Part shown: piece after piece, positions 41,060 to 53,162 of the stretch
Numbering within the stretch: position 1 is the first letter of the stretch
How the letters are laid out: each line of letters begins with the position of its first letter
Assembly (NCBI GenBank): GCA_963580455.1
Contig: OY756958.1
Location: forward strand, 2,864,501 to 2,928,500
Direction: 5' to 3'
Length of the DNA stretch: 64,000 nucleotides
Source of the DNA: Euonymus europaeus
Lineage: Eukaryota; Streptophyta; Magnoliopsida; Celastrales; Celastraceae
The notes under the pieces: model-generated
Database searches by the model: none
Told to the model about the DNA's origin: nothing
The model's input: only the letters and a program-made list of their open reading frames with translations
Made by a program: the position numbers and the translations under genes

Positions 41060-44000
41060 ATGGAACTACCGACGCCTCAATCGCCACAAGCCGTTCCAAT
41101 CCCCAACTCGCAGCAGATGGAGATACCCCCTCCAGTGCTAGACGACTCATTCGCTCTCTTGGACTGGAACGATTTGTTTGACTTCAACCTTGACGATCAA
41201 CTCGCTGTCACGTTCAATGCGACAGAGGACCCTACCATGCCGGTTGAGAATCCGGTTGAGAATCCGGTCCAGGATCGGGTGAGGAAGCGGGATCCTAGGT
41301 TGACGTGTTCAAATTTTTTGGCGGGGATTGTACCGTGCGCTTGTCCTGAGATAGACGCGATGTTGTTGGAGGAGGAGGAGGACAAGGGTAGGGCAGGGAA
41401 GAAACGAGCCCGTGTGACCCGAGCTGGGACCAATTTGGCCCGTTGTCAGGTGCCCGAGTGTGAGGCGGATATCAGCGAGCTTAAGGGGTATCATCGGAGG
41501 CACAGGGTTTGTCTGCGGTGCGCTAATGCGATTTGTGTTTTGCTGGATGGACAGTCCAAAAGATACTGTCAACAGTGTGGCAAGTAAGCTCGTATTTTTT
41601 ATTTTTGAGGTTGCCATGTTTCTGTCCGCTTGTTATTTTTTATACTGTAACTGGAACTGTCAATTAGCAGTCAGTCGGAGGTTTCAGTAGCATAAGTGTT
41701 TTGGTTGTTGTATTATATATTTTCAATGTATGTTAAGTTGTTAACTGGTAATTGGGTGCTGTACCTGTAGTGCCATTGCTTTTGCAATTTGTTTCAAGGG
41801 AACTATGGGTTTTGTGGCACAGCTGGTCATGTAGTATTTTTTTTAAAAAAATTAAAAAAATGGGTTATATATTAGGAAAAAATTTAAATCCCATGCTATA
41901 TTTTTTAGCCTATTTTCCCCCCTTTTTTGTATTCAATATGTTGTGAATGATGGAAACTCGAAATTGAAGATTGTATGTCATGAGCAGGAAATAATGTTAT
42001 CATCTGTTTATAATTCAGACTACAATTATTTCTAATTTTAATTAACTATCATTTTCTGAGTCACAGGTTTCATATATTATCAGATTTTGACGAAGGCAAA
42101 AGAAGTTGTCGAAGAAAATTAGAGCGTCACAACAATAGACGGCGAAGAAAGCCTTCTGAGTCAAGATGTGACAAGCAACTTCATGGGGAAATGCAGACTG
42201 ATGATGTTGCATGTGATGGCGAACCAGGAGAAGGTATCTCAATTTGAATCCGGGAAAATAATTATAGATTGTGGCCTTTTGAGTTTTCTTGAGGAAATTT
42301 TGGCCACTTTGAAGGAGCAGGTGATGTTACTCTTATGTTCTTGTGTATGTAATTGTTCTGATGCAGATGCTTCGTGCATGAATAGCAAAGCTACTGAGAA
42401 AGCGGCATTTTTCGAATCTGAAGATGGACCCATGTCTTCCCTTCATTCAGCCCCTAATCCGGAACTTAAGAATAGTGATAGTGGTGTGTCTGCTGTAGTT
42501 TCTGGTGAAGCCCAAATGGATGGAGGGAGAGATGATTCCAAATTTTCACATTCCCCTTCAAATCATGACAATAAGAGTGCTTATTCATCCATTGTGGGTT
42601 ACCACCAATTTTTTTGCTTATTGGATAGCTTTACGTGTTTTTGTTGTTGTTCATGCAATAAGCTATAATTGATTTGTACTGACATTTGATATGTCTATAG
42701 TGCCCAACAGGTCGGATCTCATTCAAGCTTTATGATTGGAATCCAGCAGAATTCCCTAGAAGGCTACGGCATCAAGTATTTTAAAGATTATTTTACAGTT
42801 TAGTATTTCAAAAATAATAAAGCCTTTTATTGTTAGAGATTTTAGAATTGATTGACACGTGGTTGGTTGAATTTACAGATATTCCAATGGCTGGCCAATA
42901 TGCCTGTTGAGTTAGAAGGATATATTCGTCCTGGTTGTACAATTTTGACTGTGTTTGTAGCAATGCCAAACTATATGTGGGTCAAGGTAATGGCTCTGCT
43001 AGACGACAGTTTACATTCATCAACCTTTGATCTTTATTTGGATCGACACCTACTCTTCTATTATGCACTGCTATTTCGTTTAATTTTTGTTTCTGTGCAA
43101 TATGTGTGGGCATCAAAAGATATCTTTTGATAGGAATTTATTTAGTTGTATGCACTGTATCGACTGGCTGGTCCACATCCTGCAACCAAGGTTAACCAAT
43201 TTGATCTACTTACGCTTTATCCAATTCTGAAGTGAATGACATAGCCTAAACCATTTTAGAAATTGCTGGTATTCAGGGTTTATTCCTTGATCCCTTTGGT
43301 AATTTACTCCTGTGGACACGATCACTTCACCCTTGATCCCTTTCGTAATTTACTCCTGTGGACACGGTCACTAGGAAGGCACTGGCCGTTATTTATGTAA
43401 AGCTGCTGTAGTGTGTTTATCGACGTGTCGCACAATATGCTCACCCAGGCTGACATACCCAGTTGTCTATGCGTAAATAAGGGTCGTCTTTAAGTGATTC
43501 CCACGGATTATTTGTCCTGAGTTGGCTGTTAGTCTTTAATTTTAATTTCCATCGTGTCTTTCCAGTTGAATGAAATCAATAGTTGTCAAAACATATGGTT
43601 TAGTAGTTTTTTTTTGGTATGGTAACAGATTAGTAGTTGATTGCACATCAAAATATGTTGTGGCAATGTAGTTTAAGTGAGACTTGATTTAGTGATGTAT
43701 AAAAAACACGTGCACCAAGGAAGCAGCATAAATTATATCATCTACAAACTAAAAGGAGGGATAGGATTTGAAGCTAGACCTGAAAAACTGAGTTTCTAGG
43801 TTGAGAGACCTATTGAACCCAAAATTCATGGACTTTAGTGCATGACCTAGGTAGCCATTTGCTTTGCATGGCTCTTCACCCTTCAGTGATGCATTAGTCT
43901 GAATGATAGGATCATCTATGTAACATTGAAAAGCAGAACGCAAGAGAAAGTTTTGTAGGGTTAATTATCACCAACTACTACTTGTACTTATGGCATATAT

Positions 44001-47000
44001 CTTGGTTGTTATAAATGGATGGATTCTTTAGTTAAAATGAAGAACATTCCCCCAAAGGACACTACCAATAAGATCGCTAATTGGCAAATAGCTTATTGCA
44101 CTTTGTTGAATGTAACCACTGTTATTTTTGTTGACTTTATGATTCTTCAATGCTATTTTGATCCTCAGATTTATATTTTTTTGTCGCAATGAACAGTTAT
44201 TTGAAGATCCTGTATCATATGTCCTTGACTTCGTCGCACCTGGAATGATGCTGTCCGGGAAAGGCTTTATTATTGTTTATTTAAACAACATGGTCTTTCG
44301 TGTTATAAAAGGTTAGCTGAATAGATGATGCTCTATTTATATATATGCCTTATATGAGCTTTATTTCGTCAACATGGCCTCTATTTTTGGTTGTTCCAGG
44401 CTTCTATATATGTTGCATACTCTTGATGTATTTTTGTCTTTGATCCTGCTTTGAGAAGGATATACTGTGCAACTGTTCGTTGAAAATAATAATAATAGAG
44501 ACACATTAGTAAATTAATCTCCATACTGATTTATGGGAATTTGTTCATTTATTCATTTTTATTGATATCTTCTTTTTTACAGTCACTCTTTGGTTCAACC
44601 AGATAGTTTGGATTTCTTAAACCATCTTTATAATAATATACAATGCTACTAATGAAATGAAAATGAGGATAAGTTCTTCTGGATTTTAGCATTATATAAT
44701 ATTAGTATGTTAATAATACTCTTTTTTTAGTGCAGCATCTTTAAAAATGGAGATATCCTAGAGTTGTTTCATTTTACGCGGTTCTCTTCTATGCGCAGCA
44801 TTATTTGTTCTGTCTTTTCCAGTTTCTGATTCCTAAGTTTGTTAGATCTTTTTGTATTTATCATCTTTAGACATAAGTGTGATCATCATTCAAAAATGAG
44901 AAAAAAGAAAGGATGTAGTTTGAATGAATATTTTTTTGATTCTTTGTGATAGGATTAGATGGAACGTCTGTGATGAAAGTCAATGTAAAGGTGGGTGCTC
45001 CAAGGCTTCACCATGTGCATCCGCTATGTTTTGAGGCTGGGAAGCCAATAGAGTTTGTTGCTTGTGGAAGTAATTTGTTTCAACCAAAATTTCGGTATGG
45101 TGTTCTTGCTTTCGTAGAGTATCCAAATATAGAATTTAGTTGTATCTTTGACTTTGTGGGATTTGTTGACGTGTTTAATTGGTAGTGATATTTCTTGTAC
45201 TGAGTAATCTTTGCCTCTTAGTCTTAACCGATTGTTTCTTTAAGTACTTTTTTGATCGCTTTGATGGCTTGACTTTGGTTTTGCATGTTCATCTGACATT
45301 GAAGACTGAAAATGATTTTTATGCAAGGTGCCTTTTCTTTTTGTTTGATATTGTGAGTGAAAATGCAGTAGGATGTATATATTTTACCAGACAAAGGTTT
45401 TGGGTTACTCTTTATTGATGTTGGCTACTTCGAATGTCATTGTATCATTGAAGTTCATCTTACAATGACTATTGTAGATGTTTAATATCTGTTTCCTTAT
45501 TTGCTAATTCCTTGAACGTATGTTATATTGTTATCAAATTTCCAAGTTTTAGATATATCATATAGGCTGACGTTTGATTTGTAATGAAATTTATTCTGCA
45601 ATAGTATTAATTTTAATAGTAGACAATTTGTAATGTAAAATGTTCATGATGACAGATTTCTAGTATCTTTTGCTGGGAATTACCTGCCAAATGATTATTC
45701 TGCTGCATCTCCACATGGTCATAGTGAAGGGGACAAACCACGTCATTTTGGTCACCAGTTGTGCAAGATACACATCCGTCTGACTGAACCAAATCACTTT
45801 GGTCCTGCTTTTATTGAGGTAATTAATGTAAATGGACGTCCTCCTCGTTTTAGTAATTGTACTTAGAAGTTAAAGATTTGTACCTTTCTTGAACGAATGT
45901 TTATGGATGGGACTACGAAACCGAATTGGTGCTTCACCAGACTTGGTTTTCATCTCTCGCATTTTGTGCTCAGTCTTTATTAATTGTTGTTTCACGGAGA
46001 CATGGACTTCTTACATGCCTTTAAGATTACTCATTGATGCTACTCTTGTATATCTTTTAGGAAATATGTGCCTGCCTCCTTTTTTTTTTTTTGTTCAACT
46101 CCATATTGGGGAGAGCAAATCAATATTTCTTGCACGGGTAATCATTACATTTCTCCAAAAATGTTATTTTCACTCCCAGATAATCATTCAGACAACAATT
46201 ATTTCTAGGTCGTTTGGCGATGTTTCTATATTCTGAATAAATTTGTTTTGAGGTATTGTTGGTTTGTATTTATTTTAGGGCTTATTTTATAATTTCTTTT
46301 TGAATTGTTGGCAACAATGTCATCGCTATTGATTTTTGCTTTTGTATGTTTGTGAGATTTTTAATGTGGTACAGCTGACTGTACTGTTTTTGCACTCTCA
46401 TTGAATGCTGTTTTGTCAAATTATTTCCATGCATCCTGTGCATATGCCTTCTAGTTGTATTATACGCTTGATTGTGCGCCACTGTTTCAGTACTGTTCTA
46501 TCCTTAGGCTATTGCTACTGTGACGCTAGCCTGCTTTTTGCTATTAGACTCTGTAATTATGAACTTGTATGATGTGGAGGAAATGAGTTGATTGCTGACC
46601 AATGTTTTCTCTAGGTCGAAAATGAGTCTGGATTGTCGAACTTTATTCCTGTACTTATCGGGGACAAAGAAACCTGTCTTGAGTTGAAGACTATACAACA
46701 AAGATATGATGAATCCTTCTTTTCAAAAGGGTCTCACTTTTCTTCTGGTGTTTCGGCATGTGACGATTGCGAGGTTTCTGCTAAAAGACAAAAGATGTTT
46801 TCTGAAATTGTTTTAGATATAGCGTGGTTATTGAAAGAGCCTGCATCAGAATATCTTCAACAGAGCACTACCTCACAGATTCAGAGGCTCAATCGTTTAT
46901 TAGACTTTCTTGTATGTTATGAATCAACCATAATTTTGGCTAAAGTTTTACAAACTTTAAAGATAGCCGTGGATGACAGGAAGATTGGGGGCTCCTTTGA

Positions 47001-48260
47001 TGGCACTATTGGTGCTGATATGATGCTATTACAGAAGCATATGGATTATGCAGGGGATCTTCTTTGTAAAAAAAATTGCGAAAGTGATGGTTTAGTTTTG
47101 CAATCGGAACAAGCTGCGACAAAGCTGGATTATATTTCAGGAAGCCATTCCCAAAGTGATTTGATCTCCATTGTTCCAATCACCAACCAGGTGACTGCAT
47201 TCATTATGTGAAGGTTTTTTTTTTTTTTTTGGAATCATATCAAGGCTTTTGTGATGTTACATCTGCCTAACTCAGCCCCTCACTCCTGCTGCAGCTAGTG
47301 GTATCATCACAATTGCATTTGCTTAAATTAACTTTACTACTTAAATCAATAAGAGCATTAATTATTTAATTTAAAGGATATTAGTAACAGCAGTCATCGT
47401 ATTTTAAAGCAATATTCTGGTAATTGTGGGTCTATTGTCCTAATGAATTTTTTTAGTGATTGCTCGTGTTTTGCATGGAGTGAACTGTTAGACGCGTCAG
47501 TGTTTGAGGAACTGAGTCCTTCACCTGGTGCTTACTGATTCTGTACTATTCTTATGTAAAACATTTTGGAGGGTAGAGTGAATAATTTTATATTGTTGCC
47601 TTTTCTTTGCCGCTTCGTTCTTTATAATCTGGAAGACAAACTGAGCATCCAAAATTGAGGAATTCTGTTTGGTCTCTTTACTTGGGATAGCATGTTGCAT
47701 GTATATTCCAGCCTTAATTACATGGAGAGTTTTCTCTGATACGTCCTCGTCTAGGAGATCTACAACTCTCATGTAGCTTCTTTCAGATATTTATCTGAAC
47801 TTCCCTATTGGAGAGCCATGTGCGAGCCTTTAATTGTTGATAACTTTTATATGATTTCAAGATATCTGCAAATTTGACAGAACCACGGGTAGTTTAATGA
47901 CCATGAGCTTTTATTTATCCTCTAATGATTGCTCTGATTTTTTTTTTTTTTTATCTGCAGGATTTAGATGTACAACCAACCTGTAAGTTGGGAGTGATAA
48001 CAGAATCATCTTCTACCAATAAGAATGAAGAAACTTCTCCGTTTCTTACAAGTGATGTTATGAGCATGGAGCTTAAAAAGAAATGGCTGAGTGGATCATA
48101 CAGTGGTGTTTTCCGTAGCCCAGTTTTAGGATCCCGTTCTGCTATTTGTATAATTGCTACTGCTGCTGTTTGTGTTGGGTTATGTGCAGTCATCTTTCAC
48201 CCAGAAAAGGTTAGCAGGCTTGCGGTATCCATACGCAGGTGTTTGTTTGAGAATGTGTAG
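41060..48260 (+). CDS. SPL7: SBP-box transcription factor SPL7 (copper-deficiency regulator)
   Basis: Master activator of the low-copper response; the family binds GTAC cores. Ten exons: 41060-41583, 42067-42233, 42367-42593, 42701-42775, 42879-42986, 44197-44311, 44953-45094, 45656-45818, 46615-47190, 47961-48260; 798 residues, normal for SPL7. The SBP domain spans about 127-204 ([39 protein letters not shown]). In its first zinc finger the last ligand is Cys154 instead of His, a feature I recall for the SPL7/CRR1 group; the overlapping basic stretch is the nuclear signal. C-terminal of this are the long-SPL blocks ([51 protein letters not shown]) and a terminal hydrophobic helix ([19 protein letters not shown]) that could anchor it to a membrane until cleaved. 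No miR156 site is expected in this clade and I saw none. Confidence 0.95.
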
Positions 48261-50800
48261 ATGCCTCATCAAACTTTTGCTCTGTTACATCTGTTATTAT
48301 CTTATGAGAGCCAATACAGAGTTCCTAATTTTTTTGGCACATAAACGCGGCTCATTGAGTTTGGGGGGGCTTGTTTTCTGACTTCCAAGCACTCAGCTGG
48401 CCTCCTGGCGTTGGTCTGCCTTTGTAACTTGAGAGTTTTCAGCATAGGAGTTGCTGTATTTTAGAAAGGTCAGGAAGATGTCTTGTTTCTTAATTGAAAT
48501 AAAAATCCTTTGTAGGCAAGCTTTTACATAATCCTAGCTGGTGCTGCTCTGCCCTTTTCTGAAATTCTATTTGTTGAGCTCATCCCACATTTGCTTGGAT
48601 GGGGATTTCATGAGCCCGGGCAGTGAGCCTTTGCCTGCTTGCCCGATGAGCCGGTTGGTCGGACTGGGCCTCCCAGCCCATTGGTTTAGGTTTGGAGAGA
48701 GAGATTCGTGCAAGCCTTTGTCTCAAAGCGGACAAATGGTTGATTTATCACTTTACAAGTTATCTTCTGTTCTACAGGTCTTGTCATACGCCTTATTGAT
48801 GGAATAATTGGACTATTGATGGTTCTTGTGCAGCAGCCATTAGTGGAATGTTTTTTTTTTTTTTAATCTCCTTGAGTATTCTTTTGGATTGTATTTCTGC
48901 TAACCTTTATCTATACAAGGTCTGCATTTGGGTTATGGAAGAAACACTAATCTGCACCAGTTCCAACCCATATATTATAGTTTTGGGAAACTACATTGAC
49001 AACTAATTTTAGGTTATGCTTGACAGAGGGTTTGCGGGAGTTGGGCAGGAAAAATTTGGTCGTTGCTTTTCTTTCGGTTTGGAACCCAAGGTCAGCAAAA
49101 GCCTTATTTAAGGGTGCTACTATATACACCCACCCTACCACTAGCATCTCGATTTTGAGACCGCTAGCCGCCTCTTGTTTATGTCAATAAATGATTGCTA
49201 TTTGAATTTGATAATTAATGCCACGCGCTTCATTATGGTGATAAGAGGTCAAAGTACGGTGACAGTTCTTATAATTGTTCATTTGTTTTTTTTTTATTTA
49301 TTATTTCGTTCCATCATTCATGAAGATTTGCTCCCCATGAGAAACTGACGATGTGTCTCTTTGTTTTCTAGTGGCCATTTTACCCTTCAGCTCCCCGTAC
49401 CATTTTTAATCGTATTTCCACTATATGAAGTTCATTTCTTGTATTTCTTTGAATGCTAAGAATACTACAAAAAATATAAATGATTTTATATATTTACTGC
49501 GTAATTTTTATTGGACTAAAAATTTAAGAACTTATTTTTCATTCAATAGGACCGATTTAGTATCATTTAAAAGGGAAGTTGGTATTGGTATGTTGTCGTA
49601 ACATGTCCAAAAAAACTCTTAAATATTCGTTTCTTCCCGCACATACAGTCTATTTGGTTTTGATTCAATTTCTTTATTTTATATGAATTATTTTTTGGAG
49701 TAGATGACGTGAAAAAGAGAGTTTGACCTGTGAAATTAGATGTACAAATAAATTTATTTATGAAAAATAAATTTGTGTAAAAAATGTCTATTTATGAAAA
49801 ACAAATTAATAAATAATCTAATTTTTAATGTACAAAAATAAATTAAATTAGAAGGATTATCCTCAACCAACTCCAGGAATATTCTTGAGCAGGTTTTAGT
49901 TACGAAATAAACTGGCTTAGACTAGGACTAGACTGTAGTGTATATTTTCAAATCAATTAGTAGTATGTTTCAGTTTTAATTAAGTGATAATTAGTATGCC
50001 ATAATCATGGGTGTTTAAATGCACGAAAGAGTTAAAAGACTCGTAAATATGTTGGGCCTTCATGTAGACTTTTCTGACAAAAAGGTTCAAAGTTTTAATG
50101 GCTCAAAAAATGCCACGTCATCCTCAAGCACTAAATACTAAAGAGTTTGGCATGCGAGACGTGCCACCTTAAAAGCACGCCACTTTTTCTGAAGATGAAA
50201 GAGAAAAATTTGGGATTCGTTACGTTCCCGATAGCCTAAAAGTGTAGGGTGGATGCACCCAGTAACTAGACTGGGGGCATTTATCATCACCCCTTATTTA
50301 ATTGCAAACATGGTTTGCATAGGTTCTGACTCAGCCTCATCACAAAATTTTGACTTCTCTCTCTCTAACCGAACACATGTAATTATTTATTATATCTGCT
50401 TTCAATCTCGTGATCATGTTAGTAAACATTGTTTATATAATTAAAAAAATATATCTTGGTAGAATTTTTTTTTTTTTTGTTTTGTTTTGTTTTGTTCATA
50501 AGAAGTTGGTTTCCACTCTCCAAGATAACTCGTCTCCAATGATTGAGGGACTAAAACACTGAAAGTGAAAGCGAATCAACTGGCAACAACAGTGACGACC
50601 AATCTAACGTGGTTTCAAAAAGCAAACTTGAAAATAAACTAGATAGATAGATGACAAGATTTCGTAGCCGTCCCTTTGAAAAGATAAATAATCATTCACA
50701 AAAGAAAGTAGGTGATTGATTTAGATTCTTACTCATTATATCTTTTAATTAATGGACGGTTAACATGCAATTTGAACGATAGTTTGGTATGTCATGTACC
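48261..50800. other. Intergenic DNA downstream of SPL7
   Basis: The first several hundred bases are probably SPL7 3'UTR. Beyond that the sequence is AT-rich with poly-T runs and no recognised gene, RNA or transposon. Confidence 0.5.
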
Positions 50801-50804
50801 TTCA

Positions 50805-51030
50805 AGTTGTTATGACTCAAGAGTCCCACATCGGGTGGGATAATAGCCAATCAATTGTTTATATGTGCAAAAATTCACCATTGATATGCAAGAAAACATT
50901 TTCTTTGGGTCCAACTCCTAAGAACTATTAAGTGACACAGTCGAAAGAAGAATAAAATTGTGCGAGTCCGATGTATGTACGGAATCTGACGAACCTAAAG
51001 CGAACAATATTATCAACGTGTATGATGCAT
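50805..51030 (+). mobile_element. LTR-like repeat with snRNA-type upstream element
   Basis: Begins TGTTATGACTC and holds GTCCCACATCG (50823-50833), identical to the plant snRNA upstream sequence element. TTTATATG lies about 25 bp after it, and 'cctaaagcgaacaatatt' near the end. This order (start TGTT, CCCACATCGG, then AAAGCGnACAATAT) is, from memory, common at the ends of small non-autonomous plant LTR elements. No U-snRNA sequence follows. Right border uncertain. Confidence 0.45.
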
Positions 51031-51439
51031 GATGGTGTGGATTGTGATTCATGTTATGTTTTTTTTTCTTTTTTTTTTCATTTTTCACCTAACATTGGCT
51101 TCTCGTTTTGGGACTTGAGTCTTGTCCTCGTATTGTTTCTTACTTGCACTTGTGTGATGTGCATCCAACGTGTGTTTTCTTTTCTTTTTGGTAATCGAGT
51201 ATGTCATGCGAGGATGACACTATTGATAGAACCGAAATAAAAACCTTCCGAGCACATCTGTTTTTCTTCTCCCACTCCCTACTAATCTACAGGAACAAAA
51301 AAAAACACTAACATTAGGCACCCTGAACTTTTGTAACCTTGTGCTTTAATGGGAAAAAGACAAATCTAATCACACAATTACTGGGTTTTATTTGGCTAAA
51401 AACCTATTCTTCTTTATTTCTCCAACTATTCAGATTACC

Positions 51440-51750
51440 TCAAAAACTCATCAACCCAAATACAGCAACAGTTATTGTACCGTCAAAAATCTCATGTGCA
51501 GTGTAGTTAGCATATGTTAGGGCACAATTAGGACACGATTCTAGAGGAGTCGCAGGTCCACGATTAGACACTAACATTCGTGCGTGTGTTGGAGCAACAC
51601 ATGTGTCGAGTGGAGATGGGCCCACAGCTCGAGAAGGAATTATACCACTTGAAATTTGTGGGATAAATTTCCACTTCCGTGAGTTGAACCCGTTACTTAT
51701 ATTGAGGGGAAGAGTCACTATCACTACACCATCCGCCGATATTGTGTCCT
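51440..51750 (-). mobile_element. Possible tRNA-derived SINE
   Basis: On the minus strand 'ggatggtgtagtgatag' (about 51718-51734) resembles a pol III A box and GGGTTCAACTC (about 51683-51693) a B box, spaced about 40 bp as in tRNA-derived SINEs. The body has no coding region. I found no clear target duplication, so the ends are approximate. Confidence 0.35.
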
Positions 51751-53162
51751 AGTTTGACACTAACAGGTAACAGCATATTAAGTCATCACCTAGCATCACA
51801 AATACAGCCATTTCTGTTGTCAGTGACCTCAATTTGGTCCATCAAGATCTCACCCACTTTTCTCAACAACAACAAAAAGACCATCACCCACTCTCCATAT
51901 ACTTGAAAGCATACCTCCTCTCCTATTTTTGGTCTGGTTGCATACCATCTTCCTAATCCGTGTAAGAGCCACGGAAGCAAAGCCAATAAATAAAGACAGA
52001 AAATCACACATATAGATTGTTTTGAGAAGATATTTCCTTCCAAATTCCGATCTCTGTCTGTTTGTGTGTTTTTTTCCCATAGAGTATGAACTCGGGCTCC
52101 AATTGATACATAGCTGTTGCAATCACTCAAGAGTCAAGTCAGTGACAGCTTAATCCTCACATGTACACACTTCCAATTATGTTTATTTGCTTTATTTAGT
52201 TTCCAACTAATGGATTTAATATACTAAATACCACCTCTCATTATTAATGAAATTTATAATTGTTGAATGGGGAAGAGAATAGAATAGTAGATAAACGAAG
52301 AATTTTATAGTGGTTCGGCCAATCTTATAAAAATCAAACTTTGTCAACTGATTGCATCGTAAAATAAGTGAACAGGTCATCAGGCTGGCATGATTCTATC
52401 AAAATACTAGTTAAGTATGTGAATTGGAAAAAAATCAGTCAAACCATATATTTTTCAAAATTCATCCGGTTGAACCGTTAAAATGACTAAAAATTCAATT
52501 TTAAAAAGTTTGAACTGTTAGAAAATTGGACACTTTTGTAATTTGAATCGTAATTTACTGTTATTGAGTTTTTTTGTTATATATTATTAACTTATGATGT
52601 AAAATTTAATTTTCATATGCATATATGCATTTGGTGTATAATTATGTATTAGATATATGATATAGACTTCATTTTTTAATGTGTTAGCATTATTTTTAAT
52701 ATTAATATAATATTCTTTATTTTTAATTAAATTTGTGGTTCGATCAATGATCCACTGGTTTTATCTGTGACCCAATTTCTTGTCCGAGTCGATGTCCAAC
52801 ATGATTTTTATAACATTGGGTTTGACGCTCGACCTACATTCATTCTCTAAAGCCCTTGTGACTACATATTATTGCTTAATTTTTTTGAAATGATGTCTCA
52901 ATTTATATAGGATTGTGGGTGAGAAAATCAATCCATAATTTTACAGCATTTAATTGATATTACAAATATTATGATTAATTTTATCAAATAAAATTAATTA
53001 CAATGTACTCTATCAATATTCTCCAATACTCACCTCTGCATGCATGTATATATATACCCTCTAACACACAAACTTTTCCTTCACATCAAAGTAACTCTGT
53101 ACTCTCTCTGTTCTCTAATTTTGAGATACATCAGTCTTAGAGAGAGAGAGAGAGCGAAGGCA
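51751..53162. other. Region upstream of the sugar transporter
   Basis: AT-rich. At 52290-52335 'tttatagtggttcggccaa' resembles the 'tacgtggttcgg' phrase seen in the copia LTR at 31230, suggesting a small LTR remnant. A TATA-like 'gtatatatataccc' at 53046-53059 and an AG repeat (53139-53155) lie just before the transporter start and probably form its core promoter and leader. Confidence 0.5.

Noticed and set aside
41197..41617. Minus-strand ORFs over SPL7 exon 1
   Set aside because: They are shadows of the GC-richer SBP coding exon on the plus strand.
50823..50833. snRNA (U3/U6) gene at the USE motif
   Set aside because: No U6, U3 or other known snRNA sequence follows at the expected distance. 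The surroundings resemble a repeat.
53040..53162. Upstream in-frame ATG for the ERD6-like transporter
   Set aside because: It precedes the TATA-like sequence at 53046, and the added residues are unlike the hydrophilic N-terminus of the family.
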